The position numbers and the translations under genes are program-made. Of a stretch of DNA of 64,000 nt, positions 40,006 to 48,762 are shown one piece after another. How positions within the stretch are numbered: the stretch's first letter is position 1; each line of letters begins with the position of its first letter. The stretch is from Chromobacterium phragmitis. Lineage in GTDB: Bacteria > Pseudomonadota > Gammaproteobacteria > Burkholderiales > Chromobacteriaceae. Location: positions 1,736,001-1,800,000 of the forward strand of contig NZ_CP029495.1 in the NCBI RefSeq assembly GCF_003325475.1, in the 5' to 3' direction. A model generated the notes under the pieces. The model saw nothing but the letters and a program-made list of their open reading frames with translations. It ran no database searches and was not told the DNA's origin.

Positions 40006-40470
40006 ATGACGGTCAACCACATCCGCGTGCAGGCGGAGGACTTCGACGTCGGCGCCGAAGTGAGGCGCTGGTCGGCCAACCCGGCGTGCGGCGCTGTCGT
40101 CAGTTTCACCGGCCTGGTTCGCGACTACGGCGACAGCCAGGATGTGGCGGCGCTGGAGCTCGAGCATTATCCAGGCATGACCGAGAAGGCGCTGGCCGAC
40201 ATCGTCCGCGAGGCGCGCCGGCGCTGGTCGCTGAAGGGCGTGACGCTGATCCACCGCGTCGGCCGGCTGGCTTTGGGCGACAACATCGTGCTGGTGGTGG
40301 CGGCCAGCGGACATCGGCGCGACGCTTTCGAGGCGGCATCCTTCCTGATGGATTACCTGAAGCGGCAGGCGCCGTTCTGGAAGTGCGAAATTCTGGCCGA
40401 TGGCCGCCGCCACTGGGTGGACGCCAAGGCTAGCGACGAGGCGGCGGCCGCGCGTTGGGACGGCGCGTGA
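40006..40470 (+). CDS. moaE: Molybdopterin synthase large subunit MoaE
   Basis: 154 aa. It has GAVVSFTGLVRDYGDSQ (about 29-45), LELEHYPGMTEKAL, the HRVGRLALGDNIVLV core and the catalytic-lysine region MDYLKRQAPFWKCE (about 120-134). Heterotetramer with MoaD; it converts precursor Z (cPMP) to molybdopterin. The last about 15 residues extend beyond the usual end. Confidence 0.95.
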   Translation: MTVNHIRVQAEDFDVGAEVRRWSANPACGAVVSFTGLVRDYGDSQDVAALELEHYPGMTEKALADIVREARRRWSLKGVTLIHRVGRLALGDNIVLVVAASGHRRDAFEAASFLMDYLKRQAPFWKCEILADGRRHWVDAKASDEAAAARWDGA

Positions 40471-40575
40471 AACAGCCCGCGGCGCAGAGCGGGGGCTGGC
40501 TGCGCGACGGGCTTTGTTTCCCTGAAAGCGGCGTCCGATGAGGCGCTCGGACGGAAACGACAGGCGAGCCGCCGT

Positions 40576-41397
40576 TCAATAGGCGAAGCGCTCGCGCAGG
40601 TCCATCAGGTTCAATTCGTCCAGGATGGCCAACTGGCGCTCGCGGGCGCTGTTCTTGCCCTTGCCGGTTTTCTTGGCGATGATCAGCTCGTTCTTCATCG
40701 AATGCTCCCAGCCCACCAGCTCGGTCACAGTCAGCTGGTAGCCGCGCGCCTCCAGCTGCAGGCAGCGCAGCACATTGGTCAGCTGGCTGCCGAACTCGCG
40801 GGTGTGGATGGGATGGCGCCACAGCTCGGACAGCGGCGTCTTGCCGAAAGTCTCGTTCTTCTTCTGGCGCAGCACCGAAGCGACCTCGGCCTGGCAGCAC
40901 GGCACCAGCACGATGTACTGCGCGTCCTTGGCCAGCGCGAAGCGGATGGCGTCGTCGGTGGCGGTGTTGCAGGCGTGCAGCGCGGTGATGATGTCCACCT
41001 GCTCCGGCAGCTCGGTCGAAGTGATGGACTGCTCCACCGTCAGGTTGAGAAAGCCCATGCGCTCGAAGCCCAGTCGGTCCGCCAGCTCGCGCGACTTGTC
41101 CACCAGCTCCTGCCGCGTCTCCACGCCGTAGACATGGCCGGCAGCCTTGTCCTTCAGGAACAGGTCGTACAGGATGAAGCCGAGGTAGGACTTGCCGGCG
41201 CCGTGGTCGGCCAGTGTCATCGCGCCTTTCTTCTCCAGCACGTCGGCCATCAGGGGTTCGATGAACTGGTACAGGTGGTAAACCTGCTTCAGCTTGCGGC
41301 GGGTGTCCTGGTTGATCTTGCCGTCGCGGGTGAGGATGTGCAGCTCTTTGAGCAGCTCCAGCGATTGCTGGGGTTTGATTTCGGGAATCAGGCTCAT
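40576..41397 (-). CDS. SAM-dependent methyltransferase (Methyltransf_32-like)
   Basis: 273 aa. A Rossmann core appears with a variant motif I LADHGAGKSYLGFILYDLF (about 62-80), the acidic loop VYGVETRQELVDKSRELA, and DIITALHACNTATDDAIRFAL (about 132-150). A Pro-Cys-Cys motif VLVPCCQAEVA lies near 165. It resembles methyltransferases acting on RNA or an unknown nucleic-acid-like target rather than small molecules. The ATG at 41397 has AGGAGG. Substrate not known. Confidence 0.75.
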   Translation of the reverse strand: MSLIPEIKPQQSLELLKELHILTRDGKINQDTRRKLKQVYHLYQFIEPLMADVLEKKGAMTLADHGAGKSYLGFILYDLFLKDKAAGHVYGVETRQELVDKSRELADRLGFERMGFLNLTVEQSITSTELPEQVDIITALHACNTATDDAIRFALAKDAQYIVLVPCCQAEVASVLRQKKNETFGKTPLSELWRHPIHTREFGSQLTNVLRCLQLEARGYQLTVTELVGWEHSMKNELIIAKKTGKGKNSARERQLAILDELNLMDLRERFAY

Positions 41398-41523
41398 GGC
41401 GGCCTCCTGCAATTTCAATGCCGCGATTGTAGCAGAGCGGCTATTCAGCGCTCGAGCAGGGCCCTTTGCGGAACATGCGAATTTGGTTTGCAAAACATGA
41501 AAAATTCATATTTTGACTGGAAG

Positions 41524-41913
41524 TTAGAGCGCATTGATATCGAAATATGGCCGCACAGAAACCGGCAATTCGGGGAAACCAAGTGCAATCGAGAGGAAAT
41601 AACGATGAAAGCCGTCTCGGACGACAAGCTTAGTTGCATCAGGTGGCTGGTGAACTTCTAAAGGAGGAAGTTCCAGGCCAGTAACCATCGCTCGTAGCAG
41701 CGAGATCGTTCGCTCTTCTCCAAGACCAACAATGCCTTTATTTCGTCGTGGCGCCGTGACGTCTGCAATGGAAACAAGTTGGTTTGGCCATGCAGGTGTG
41801 GATGAGGCGGAAAAGGAGGAGGCGGATCTTATAAAGCGATCCGCCCCGGCCTCGATCCACCAACGGTCAGGGATATCGAATTCGATATTTTCCACGGGAT
41901 GATGGAAATGCAT
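41524..41913 (-). CDS. Orphan ParB/Srx-like domain protein
   Basis: 129 aa. Residues about 75-122 (LRAMVTGLELPPLEVHQP, VVRDGFHRYFLSIALGFPELPVSV) follow the ParB N-terminal pattern: 'x-P-x-V', then 'DG-x-HR-x-x-A' and 'G-x-x-x-x-P-V'. This includes the HR pair used for nucleotide binding or nuclease activity in that fold. There is no helix-turn-helix region and no parA nearby, so it is not a partition protein. The gene and its flanks are visibly more AT-rich than the window, which suggests acquisition. Function unknown. Confidence 0.6.
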   Translation of the reverse strand: MHFHHPVENIEFDIPDRWWIEAGADRFIRSASSFSASSTPAWPNQLVSIADVTAPRRNKGIVGLGEERTISLLRAMVTGLELPPLEVHQPPDATKLVVRDGFHRYFLSIALGFPELPVSVRPYFDINAL

Positions 41914-41931
41914 TGTGCTTTACTTTGTCAG

Positions 41932-42603
41932 TCAGTGTTTGACCACTTCCTGCTCCACCACCAGATCCAGAATCCAGCGGATGGAAGAAGCGTCGGCCGG
42001 CGGATTGTCCACCTTCACCTCCTTGATGCGCAGCCGGTAGGCTACGCCCGGCTCGGGCTGGAAGCCTTCGATCTCGCCGTAATGCAGCTGCCACGGCTGG
42101 TTCTTGTCCGCCCGCACCTGCAGGCATTGCATCGGCGCGACGCCGGTGCAGGCCTTGCGCTCCGGCGCGATGTAGATGAACTTGATCTCGCCTTCGGGCA
42201 GCTTTTCGAAACGCATCGCGTCTTTGCCCTCGCCCAGCTGCAGTTGTCCCTGCGCCAGCTTGGCCGGCATGCCCGCCTCCAGCTGGCGGCTCAGCGCGGC
42301 GTCGCGCTGCATCGCCTCCGGCGGACACATCATCATGGTGGCGGCCAGGGGTTTGGCGCTCAGCTTGCCGTTTTCCAGCGAGGCGGGGCCGAACATGCCG
42401 TTGCAGCCGGCGCGGATGGACAGGCGCTGCTCGTCGATCTGCAGCTTGGCGGCGGCGGGGCCGGCGTCGACTTGCCGCCATTCGCCTTTCAGCTGGGACA
42501 GGGACAGCGCGGGCGAGACGGCGGCCTGGCCCGGAGCGGTGGTGCCGGCGCAGCCGGCCAGCAATGCGGCGGCGAGCGCCGGCAAGATCAGACGGTGGGA
42601 CAT
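41932..42603 (-). CDS. META/HslJ- and DUF4377-domain lipoprotein
   Basis: 223 aa. The lipobox LLAGC puts the acylated Cys at 18. A META/HslJ domain spans about 35-125 (LKGEWRQVD, LSIRAGCNGMFGPASLENGKL, MMMCPPEAMQRD). A DUF4377 domain spans about 135-223 (KACTGVAPMQCLQVRADKNQPWQLHYGEIEGFQPEPGVAYRLRI). META-domain lipoproteins are linked to antibiotic or heat-shock resistance. The combination with DUF4377 is common. Confidence 0.85.
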   Translation of the reverse strand: MSHRLILPALAAALLAGCAGTTAPGQAAVSPALSLSQLKGEWRQVDAGPAAAKLQIDEQRLSIRAGCNGMFGPASLENGKLSAKPLAATMMMCPPEAMQRDAALSRQLEAGMPAKLAQGQLQLGEGKDAMRFEKLPEGEIKFIYIAPERKACTGVAPMQCLQVRADKNQPWQLHYGEIEGFQPEPGVAYRLRIKEVKVDNPPADASSIRWILDLVVEQEVVKH

Positions 42604-42743
42604 CGTGTCTCTCTGAATATAAATGAGATAGGACGCGGCAGGCCGGCGGGGGTTCCCTCTGCTTGCGCGCGCTCGGCGATTCGGGGCCGCCGGAAGCGGA
42701 AACGCCCGCCGGCGGCGGGCGTCGCGAACGGCCGCCGCGGCTG

Positions 42744-44117
42744 TCAGTGCACTGCGTTCTTCAGCAGGTCTTCCACCACTTTTTTCGCGTCGCCGAACAC
42801 CATCATGGTCTTGTCCATGTAGAACAGCTCGTTGTCGAGGCCGGCATAGCCGGCGTTCATCGAGCGCTTGACCACCACCACGTTGCGCGCCTTGTGCGCT
42901 TCCAGGATGGGCATGCCGTAGATCGGGCTCTGCTTGTCCTTCTGCGCCGCCGGGTTGACCACGTCGTTGGCGCCGATCACCAGCACCACGTCGGTGGTGG
43001 AGAAGTCGGCGTTGATCTCCTCCATCTCCAGCACCTGCTCGTACGGCACCTCGGCCTCTGCCAGCAATACGTTCATGTGGCCGGGCATCCGTCCCGCCAC
43101 CGGGTGGATGGCGTAGCGGACGTTGACGCCCTGCTCGTGCAGCAGGTCGGCGAACTCCTGCAGCGCATGCTGCGCCCGCGACACCGCCAGGCCGTAGCCG
43201 GGCACGATGACCACCTGGTCGGCATTGGCCATCAGGAAGGCCGCGTCCTCGGCGCTGCCGGCCTTGTAGGACTTGGCCGCGCCGTCGCCGGCCGCCGGGC
43301 CGGCCGCCGCTTCCGCGCCGAAACCGCCCAGCAGCACGCTGACGATGGAGCGGTTCATCGCCTTGCACATGATGTAGGACAGGATGGCGCCGGACGAGCC
43401 GACGCAGGCGCCGGCGATGATCAGCACCGGGTTGTTCAGGGTGAAGCCGATGCCCGCCGCCGCCCAGCCGGAGTAGCTGTTCAGCATCGACACCACCACC
43501 GGCATGTCGGCGCCGCCGATGGGGATGATCAGCGTCACGCCCAGGGCCAGCGCCACCGCCACCATGGCCAGGAAGGCGGCCTGGCTGTCGGTGAAGAAAT
43601 AGGCCGCGCCGAAACCGACCATGGCCAGCGCCAGCAACAGATTGAGCGGATGCTGGCCGGCGAAGCTGATCGCCTTGGCGCCGAAGCGGCCGGACAGCTT
43701 GCCGTAGGCGATGACCGAGGCGGTGAAGGTGATGGCGCCGATGAAGGCGCCGATGAACAGCTCCACCTTTTGCACCGGCGTGTGCTCGACGCCGCCATGG
43801 AAGATGGCCGCCACCGCGATCAGCACCGCGGACAGGCCCACCAGCGAGTGCATCGCCGCCACCAGCTCCGGCATGCCGGTCATTTCCACCGTGCGCGCCT
43901 TCCAGCCGCCGATGACCGCGCCGGCGGCGACCGCGCCGCCTATCAGCGCCAGCACCGGCTTGTCCAGAATCAGCAGGGTGGTGAGCACGGCGATGGCCAT
44001 GCCGGCGATGCCGTACAGATTGCCGCGCCGCGCCGACGCCGGGCTGGACAGCCCTTTCAGCGCCAGGATGAACAATACGGCGGCGACCAGATAAAGAACA
44101 GCCGAGACATTCTGCAT
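42744..44117 (-). CDS. pntB: NAD(P) transhydrogenase subunit beta
   Basis: 457 aa: eight or nine hydrophobic helices over about 1-260 (domain II) and the NADP-binding domain III from about 280. Domain III has VVIVPGYGLAVSRAQHAL, YAIHPVAGRMPGHMNVLLAEAEVPY, DVVLVIGANDVVNPAAQ and IYGMPILEAHKA. It couples proton entry to NADPH formation in the inner membrane. Last gene of pntAa-pntAb-pntB. Confidence 0.96.
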   Translation of the reverse strand: MQNVSAVLYLVAAVLFILALKGLSSPASARRGNLYGIAGMAIAVLTTLLILDKPVLALIGGAVAAGAVIGGWKARTVEMTGMPELVAAMHSLVGLSAVLIAVAAIFHGGVEHTPVQKVELFIGAFIGAITFTASVIAYGKLSGRFGAKAISFAGQHPLNLLLALAMVGFGAAYFFTDSQAAFLAMVAVALALGVTLIIPIGGADMPVVVSMLNSYSGWAAAGIGFTLNNPVLIIAGACVGSSGAILSYIMCKAMNRSIVSVLLGGFGAEAAAGPAAGDGAAKSYKAGSAEDAAFLMANADQVVIVPGYGLAVSRAQHALQEFADLLHEQGVNVRYAIHPVAGRMPGHMNVLLAEAEVPYEQVLEMEEINADFSTTDVVLVIGANDVVNPAAQKDKQSPIYGMPILEAHKARNVVVVKRSMNAGYAGLDNELFYMDKTMMVFGDAKKVVEDLLKNAVH

Positions 44118-44120
44118 CGC

Positions 44121-44420
44121 TTAGCTCCTGTTCTTTTTCTTGAACATGTCCAGCATGCGCTGGGTGACCAGAAAGCCGCCGAAGATGTTGATGCTGGCGA
44201 GGAAGATGGCGATGGCGCCCAGCACCGAGGTGACGGTGATCTGCTGGCCATGGATATCCACCACCTGCAGCATGGCGCCGACGATGATGATGCCGGAAAT
44301 GGCGTTGGTGACGGCCATCAGCGGCGTGTGCAGCGCCGGGGTGACGTTCCATACCACGTGGTAGCCGACGAACACGGCCAGCACGAAGACGGTGAGACTG
44401 GTGAGGAAGGGATCAGCCAT
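44121..44420 (-). CDS. pntAb: NAD(P) transhydrogenase subunit alpha, membrane part
   Basis: 99 aa with three hydrophobic helices (LTVFVLAVFVGYHVVWNV, LMAVTNAISGIIIVGAML, TSVLGAIAIFLASINIFGGF). It ends TQRMLDMFKKK, the usual end of PntA domain II. In E. coli this is fused to the NAD-binding domain; here it is a separate gene overlapping pntAa by 8 bases and separated from pntB by 3. Confidence 0.95.
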   Translation of the reverse strand: MADPFLTSLTVFVLAVFVGYHVVWNVTPALHTPLMAVTNAISGIIIVGAMLQVVDIHGQQITVTSVLGAIAIFLASINIFGGFLVTQRMLDMFKKKNRS

Positions 44421-45582
44421 GTTGCGGCTCCTTGTCGTGTTGCGCCGCCGGAGCGGCCGGGCGCGCGGCGGCGCCGAAGCGCCGCTCGCCCTGATGGGTG
44501 ATCAGGGTGGCGGCCACCAGGTCGTCGTCGAGGTCTATCTTCAGCCCTTCCGGCGCCAGCAACAGGCCGAGGAAGGTGTGGAGATTGCGCGCGTAGAGGC
44601 TGGAGGCGTCGGCCGCCAGCATGGCGGGCAGATTGAGCAGGCCCACCACGTGCACGCCATTGGGGGACAGGCAGGCTTCGCCGGCGCGGGTCAGCGCGCA
44701 GTTGCCGCCGGCCTCGGCGGCCAGGTCCACGATCACCGAGCCGTGTTTCATGTCCGCCACCGCGTCGGCGGACAACAGGCGCGGCGCCGGCTTGCCGGGG
44801 ATCAGCGCGGTGGTGATGACGATGTCGGCGACGGCGGCGCGCTGGGCGATCAGCGCGTTTTGCCGTGTCTGGAACTCGGGCGTCATCTCGCGGGCATAGA
44901 CGCCGTCGTTGGCCGCTTTCTCCTCGTCGCTCATCGGCACTTCGACGAACTTGGCGCCCAGCGACTCCACCTGCTCGCGGGTGGCCGGACGCACGTCGTA
45001 AGCCTCCACCACCGCGCCCAGCCGCTTGGCAGTGGCGATGGCCTGCAGGCCGGCGACGCCGACGCCCAGCACCAGCACGCGGGCAGCTTTCACCGTGCCG
45101 GCCGCCGTCATCAGCATGGGCATGAAGCGCGGGTAGTACTGGCAGGCCAGCAGCACCGCCTTGTAGCCCGCGATGTTGTTCTGGCTGGACAGCACGTCCA
45201 TGCTTTGCGCGCGGGTGGTGCGCGGCAGCAGCTCCAGCGCGAAGGCGGAAACCTTTTGCTCCGCCAGCTGCGGCAGCAGTTCGTTTTGGTAAGGCGCCAG
45301 CATGCCGACCAGCGCGGCGCCCGGCTTGAGCGCGGCGATGTCGCCGGCATCCGGCATCCGCACCGCCAGCACCGTGTCGGCGGCGGCCAGCATAGGCTGC
45401 CGCTGTTCGGCGATGGCCGCGCCGGCGGCCAGGTAGGCGGCGTCGGGCAAGGCGGCGGCGAGGCCCGCGCCTCGCTCGACCGTGACGGCGTGTCCGGCGG
45501 CGACCAGCTTTTTCACCGTGTCCGGCGTGGCCGCGACGCGATGTTCGCCGGCCAGCCGCTCGGCTGGAATGACGATATGCAT
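44413..45582 (-). CDS. pntAa: NAD(P) transhydrogenase subunit alpha, NAD-binding part
   Basis: 389 aa soluble domain I. It has the N-terminal MHIVIPAERLAGEHRVAATPDTV, SQNNIAGYKAVLLA near 135, the Rossmann segment VLVLGVGVAGLQAIATAKRLGA (about 167-188) with AYDVRPATREQVESLG, and the DMKHGSVIVDLAAEAGGNC region. It binds NADH and faces the membrane complex. First gene of the three-gene unit. Confidence 0.96.
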   Translation of the reverse strand: MHIVIPAERLAGEHRVAATPDTVKKLVAAGHAVTVERGAGLAAALPDAAYLAAGAAIAEQRQPMLAAADTVLAVRMPDAGDIAALKPGAALVGMLAPYQNELLPQLAEQKVSAFALELLPRTTRAQSMDVLSSQNNIAGYKAVLLACQYYPRFMPMLMTAAGTVKAARVLVLGVGVAGLQAIATAKRLGAVVEAYDVRPATREQVESLGAKFVEVPMSDEEKAANDGVYAREMTPEFQTRQNALIAQRAAVADIVITTALIPGKPAPRLLSADAVADMKHGSVIVDLAAEAGGNCALTRAGEACLSPNGVHVVGLLNLPAMLAADASSLYARNLHTFLGLLLAPEGLKIDLDDDLVAATLITHQGERRFGAAARPAAPAAQHDKEPQHG

Positions 45583-45967
45583 CTCAAATATCTCCTGATC
45601 AATGGATGGTGAAATCGGAAATGGGAACGGTCGTGCGCGGCAATGGAGACGATCGTTGGAAAATCATTAAATGCATGTTGCAGCGCATTATGCAAGGCAT
45701 ATATTGGCTACCGTATATCGTCTGACAGCCAGGATTCAACCGGGCGAATTGACATGCCTTCGGCATTGCGCGGCGCAATAAAAGGCATTGCAGCAGAGCC
45801 TTGTTTCCAACATGTGACAAACGGGTTGGAGACGCCGGTAGCTAGCCTACATGCAAATTAGATTTTTCTGATATTTTGAAAAATTCGACACTAGCGCCGG
45901 CCGGTCCGGACTGTAAAGCCGGGAAACCCGCCGATCAGGATGAAGTTTGCGCCAGATCAGCGCCGGC
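45583..45967. other. 385-base AT-richer intergenic region upstream of pntAa
   Basis: No credible gene. It presumably carries the pntAa promoter. It contains a nested hairpin at 45754-45788 (listed separately) and is noticeably less GC-rich than the coding DNA around it. Confidence 0.55.
45754..45788. repeat. Nested inverted repeat (hairpin) upstream of pntAa
   Basis: ATGCCTT pairs with AAGGCAT outside, and ATTGCG pairs with CGCAAT inside a CGG loop. No T-run follows on either strand, so it is not a typical terminator. Confidence 0.75.
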
Positions 45968-46729
45968 TCATTGACTCATGCCGCTGCCGCGGTAAAGGTC
46001 GAGACGGAAACGCTCCAGCGTGCCGTCGGCCTTCAGCTTGGCCAGGCCGGCGTTGAAGCGCGCCATCAGCTGCTCGTTGCGCGCGGAGCGCGGCATCAGC
46101 AAATGGCCGTACTGGATGCTGAACGGGCGAGACTCGGTGGTGACCAGATCATGCGCGCCGCGGGGAAAGGCGTCGGAAGAGAGCAGCTGCCAGCCGGTGA
46201 ATTCGTCTATCGGGAACAATTCGATGCGGCCGGCCAGCATTTTCAGCAGATTGGTCTTGTCGTCGTTGGCCTCCTCCACCTTGAGCATGCCCTGCTTCGT
46301 CAACTGGCGGAATTCAGCGGTGTAGGTGTAGCCGCGAGTGGCGCCGAAGCGCAGCGCGCGCAGCTCCGGCAGTTTCTGCCACGAGGGCACGGTCACGTCC
46401 TTGCGGTGGAACAGCACTTCGCGGTGCTCGGAGAGCGGCGCGCTGTACAGGAATTCCTTGGCCTTGACCGGGTCGTCGAACCAGAACGAGCTGGCCTGGG
46501 CGTTGCCGTTGCGCAACGCTTCCAGCGCCCGCGCCCACGGCATGTACTCGAAGCGCACCTGCACGCCCTCGCGTGCGAAGGCTTCGCGCACCACCCGGTT
46601 GACGAAGCCCTCGCCGGGCAAGCGTTCGCCGGTCCACGGCGCGTACTCGCCGGTGGCGATCAGCAGCTCGGCCGCCAGCGCGCGGCCCAAGCCTAGGCAG
46701 AACAGCAACAGCAGCAACAGCGTTCTCAT
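45968..46729 (-). CDS. Periplasmic solute-binding protein, family 3
   Basis: 253 aa with a signal peptide (LLLLLLFCLGLGRALAAE). The body has LLIATGEYAPWTGERLPGEGFVNRVVREAF, YMPWARALEALRNGNAQASSFW, SAPLSEHREVLFHRK and YTYTAEFRQL. There are no transporter genes beside it. It is divergent from the AlgZ-type kinase. Ligand unknown. Confidence 0.8.
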   Translation of the reverse strand: MRTLLLLLLFCLGLGRALAAELLIATGEYAPWTGERLPGEGFVNRVVREAFAREGVQVRFEYMPWARALEALRNGNAQASSFWFDDPVKAKEFLYSAPLSEHREVLFHRKDVTVPSWQKLPELRALRFGATRGYTYTAEFRQLTKQGMLKVEEANDDKTNLLKMLAGRIELFPIDEFTGWQLLSSDAFPRGAHDLVTTESRPFSIQYGHLLMPRSARNEQLMARFNAGLAKLKADGTLERFRLDLYRGSGMSQ

Positions 46730-46818
46730 CGCTCCGCTCCCTGGTTCCGATGCCTTCAGTTATACACGGCGGCGGCGGTTTTCTCTGCCTCGCGCTATCA
46801 TCGCAGCATCGCTCCCGG

Positions 46819-47805
46819 ATGCCCGCCATGCCCCGCACGATCCCCACGCCGTTGCCGGATTTCCGCCAGCCCGGCGCGATGTTGCGCCTGTTGCAGCTGC
46901 CCGCGTTGCTGTTGTGCGCGGCAGGCGTGCTCGCGCTGGCCGGCGACCAGCCGCTGTGGCGCTGGCTGCAGGCGGCGCTGGCGCTGGTTCCCGGCAGCCT
47001 GCTGACGCTGGCGCTGTTGGCGTTGGCCAGCCCCTGGTTGCCGCGCCGCCGCTTCGGCGCGGCGTGGGCCGCGCTGATGGCCGGCGCCGGCTTCGCGCTG
47101 TGCCAATGGCGGCTGCAGGGCGATTGGCGCCAGGCCTGGCCCGCCGCGCTGCTGGCGATGGCGGCCATGCCGCTGTGGCTGCGCTATCTGGCGCTGCGCC
47201 AGCGCGCGCTGTCGCCGGCGCTGGCCGAGGCGCGGCTGACGGCGCTGCAGGCGCGCATCCGCCCCCATTTCCTGTTCAACAGCCTGAACGCGGCCATCGC
47301 GCTGATCCGCTCGCGTCCGCAACAGGCGGAGACCGTGCTGGAGAACCTGGCCGAGCTGTTCCGCGCGCAGATGGCCGCGCCGGACCGGGAGTCGACGCTG
47401 GCGCGCGAGGTGGAGCTGGCGCGGATGTACCTGGCGATAGAAGCCGAGCGGCTGGGGCCGCGGCTGACGGTGAGCTGGCGCATCGACGCGCCGCCGGACG
47501 CCGCGCTGCCGCCGCTCTTGTTGCAGCCGCTGGCCGAGAACGCGGTCTGCCACGGCGCCGAGCGGGTGCCGGGCGCGGTGGAGATCGTCATCGCCGCCCG
47601 CGTCGCCGCCGGCCAGCTGGAGCTGACGCTGGACAATCCGCTGCCGGAGGAACCCGCGCCTAGCGCCGGCAGCGGCATCGCGCTGTCCAATCTGCGCGAG
47701 CGTCTCGACCTGCTGTACGACGCCGAGGCCTCGCTGTCCACCGAGCGCCGCGACGGCCGCCATCTGACCCGCATCCGCCTGCCCTGCCGCCCCGCCCGCG
47801 GCTGA
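46819..47805 (+). CDS. LytS/AlgZ-type sensor histidine kinase
   Basis: About 328 aa. Four or five hydrophobic helices cover about 15-125. A HisKA_5-type phospho-acceptor region lies at ARIRPHFLFNSLNAAIALI (about 147-165), followed by an ATPase domain with LLQPLAENAVCHGAE and GIALSNLRERLDLLYD. This is the AlgZ/FimS arrangement that pairs with LytTR regulators. No regulator adjoins it; the only LytTR regulator in the window is at 16.4 kb. Start at 46819 or 46828. Confidence 0.85.
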   Translation: MPAMPRTIPTPLPDFRQPGAMLRLLQLPALLLCAAGVLALAGDQPLWRWLQAALALVPGSLLTLALLALASPWLPRRRFGAAWAALMAGAGFALCQWRLQGDWRQAWPAALLAMAAMPLWLRYLALRQRALSPALAEARLTALQARIRPHFLFNSLNAAIALIRSRPQQAETVLENLAELFRAQMAAPDRESTLAREVELARMYLAIEAERLGPRLTVSWRIDAPPDAALPPLLLQPLAENAVCHGAERVPGAVEIVIAARVAAGQLELTLDNPLPEEPAPSAGSGIALSNLRERLDLLYDAEASLSTERRDGRHLTRIRLPCRPARG

Positions 47806-47866
47806 GCGTTGCCTGGGCCGCGCCGCCGCTCTACATTCCAGTCAGGACCATCCTCATGGAATCGAT

Positions 47867-48457
47867 ATGGAAAAGAATCGCCTGGAGGCGTTCAGCGACG
47901 GCGTGATCGCCATCATCATCACCATCATGGTGCTGGAGCTGAAAGCGCCGCACGGCACCGACTGGCAATCGCTGGCGCCGTTGCTGCCGGTGTTCCTCTG
48001 CTATGTGCTCAGCTTCGTCTACGTGGGGATCTACTGGAACAACCACCATCACTTCTACCACGCCGCCCGCCGCATCGACGGCCGCGTGCTGTGGGCCAAT
48101 CTGCACCTGCTGTTCTGGTTGTCGCTGATTCCCTTCGTCACCGGCTGGATGGGCGAGAACCACTTCGCGCCGCTGCCGGTGGCGATGTACGGCGTCGTGC
48201 TGCTGATGTGCGCGATCGCCTGGTGGATCATGCAGCAGGCGCTGCTGTGCCTGCCCGGCAACCGCACCCGGCTGTCCGAGGCGCTGGGCGGCGACGTCAA
48301 GGGCAAGCTGTCGCCGCTGTGCTACCTGCTGGCGATCGCCGCCGCCTGGTGGCATACCTGGCTGGCCGGCGCGCTGTACCTGGCGGTGGCCTTGATGTGG
48401 CTGATCCCGGACCGGCGCATCGAGTGCATGCTGTACGGCGAGCAAGAGGCGGACTGA
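47867..48457 (+). CDS. TMEM175-family (DUF1211) potassium channel protein
   Basis: 196 aa with six hydrophobic helices. The signature RxxxFSDGV appears at the start (NRLEAFSDGVIAIIITIMVLEL), followed by YVGIYWNNHHHFYHAARRID and LLFWLSLIPFVTGWMGE. Bacterial members have one six-helix repeat and form tetrameric potassium channels without the classical selectivity filter. Its physiological role here is unknown. Confidence 0.85.
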   Translation: MEKNRLEAFSDGVIAIIITIMVLELKAPHGTDWQSLAPLLPVFLCYVLSFVYVGIYWNNHHHFYHAARRIDGRVLWANLHLLFWLSLIPFVTGWMGENHFAPLPVAMYGVVLLMCAIAWWIMQQALLCLPGNRTRLSEALGGDVKGKLSPLCYLLAIAAAWWHTWLAGALYLAVALMWLIPDRRIECMLYGEQEAD

Positions 48458-48521
48458 GCCGGCGTGGCGGCATGGCCGCGAATCGATTAAAATTGTCGGA
48501 TCAGCCACCATGGAGGGTACG

Positions 48522-48701
48522 ATGTACCAGTCCGAATTCACCCAGTTCATCAACGGCTTCCTGGAGAAGAATCCGGAAGTGGACAGCGAGCGCCGCGAGC
48601 TGCGCCTGACCCTGTGGGACCGCGACGTCAGCCTGGAAGACCAGCGCCGCTGGAAAGAATCCCGCGTGCCGCAGAAGCCTTACGTCTATCAGCCGGAATA
48701 A
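48522..48701 (+). CDS. DUF3460 family protein
   Basis: 59 aa: begins MYQSEFTQFINGFLEKNPEV and ends ESRVPQKPYVYQPE, both features of the short DUF3460 family found in Betaproteobacteria. The ATG at 48522 is preferred for GGAGGG just upstream. Function unknown. Confidence 0.82.
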   Translation: MYQSEFTQFINGFLEKNPEVDSERRELRLTLWDRDVSLEDQRRWKESRVPQKPYVYQPE

Positions 48702-48721
48702 GCGCCATTCTCTCCGCGTCC

Positions 48722-48747
48722 AACGCCCCATGCGGGCGTTTTGTCTT
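48722..48747 (+). terminator. Terminator after the DUF3460 gene
   Basis: AACGCCC and GGGCGTT pair around CATGC, followed by TTGTCTTT. Confidence 0.7.
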
Positions 48748-48762
48748 TCTGGAAAGCCAAGC

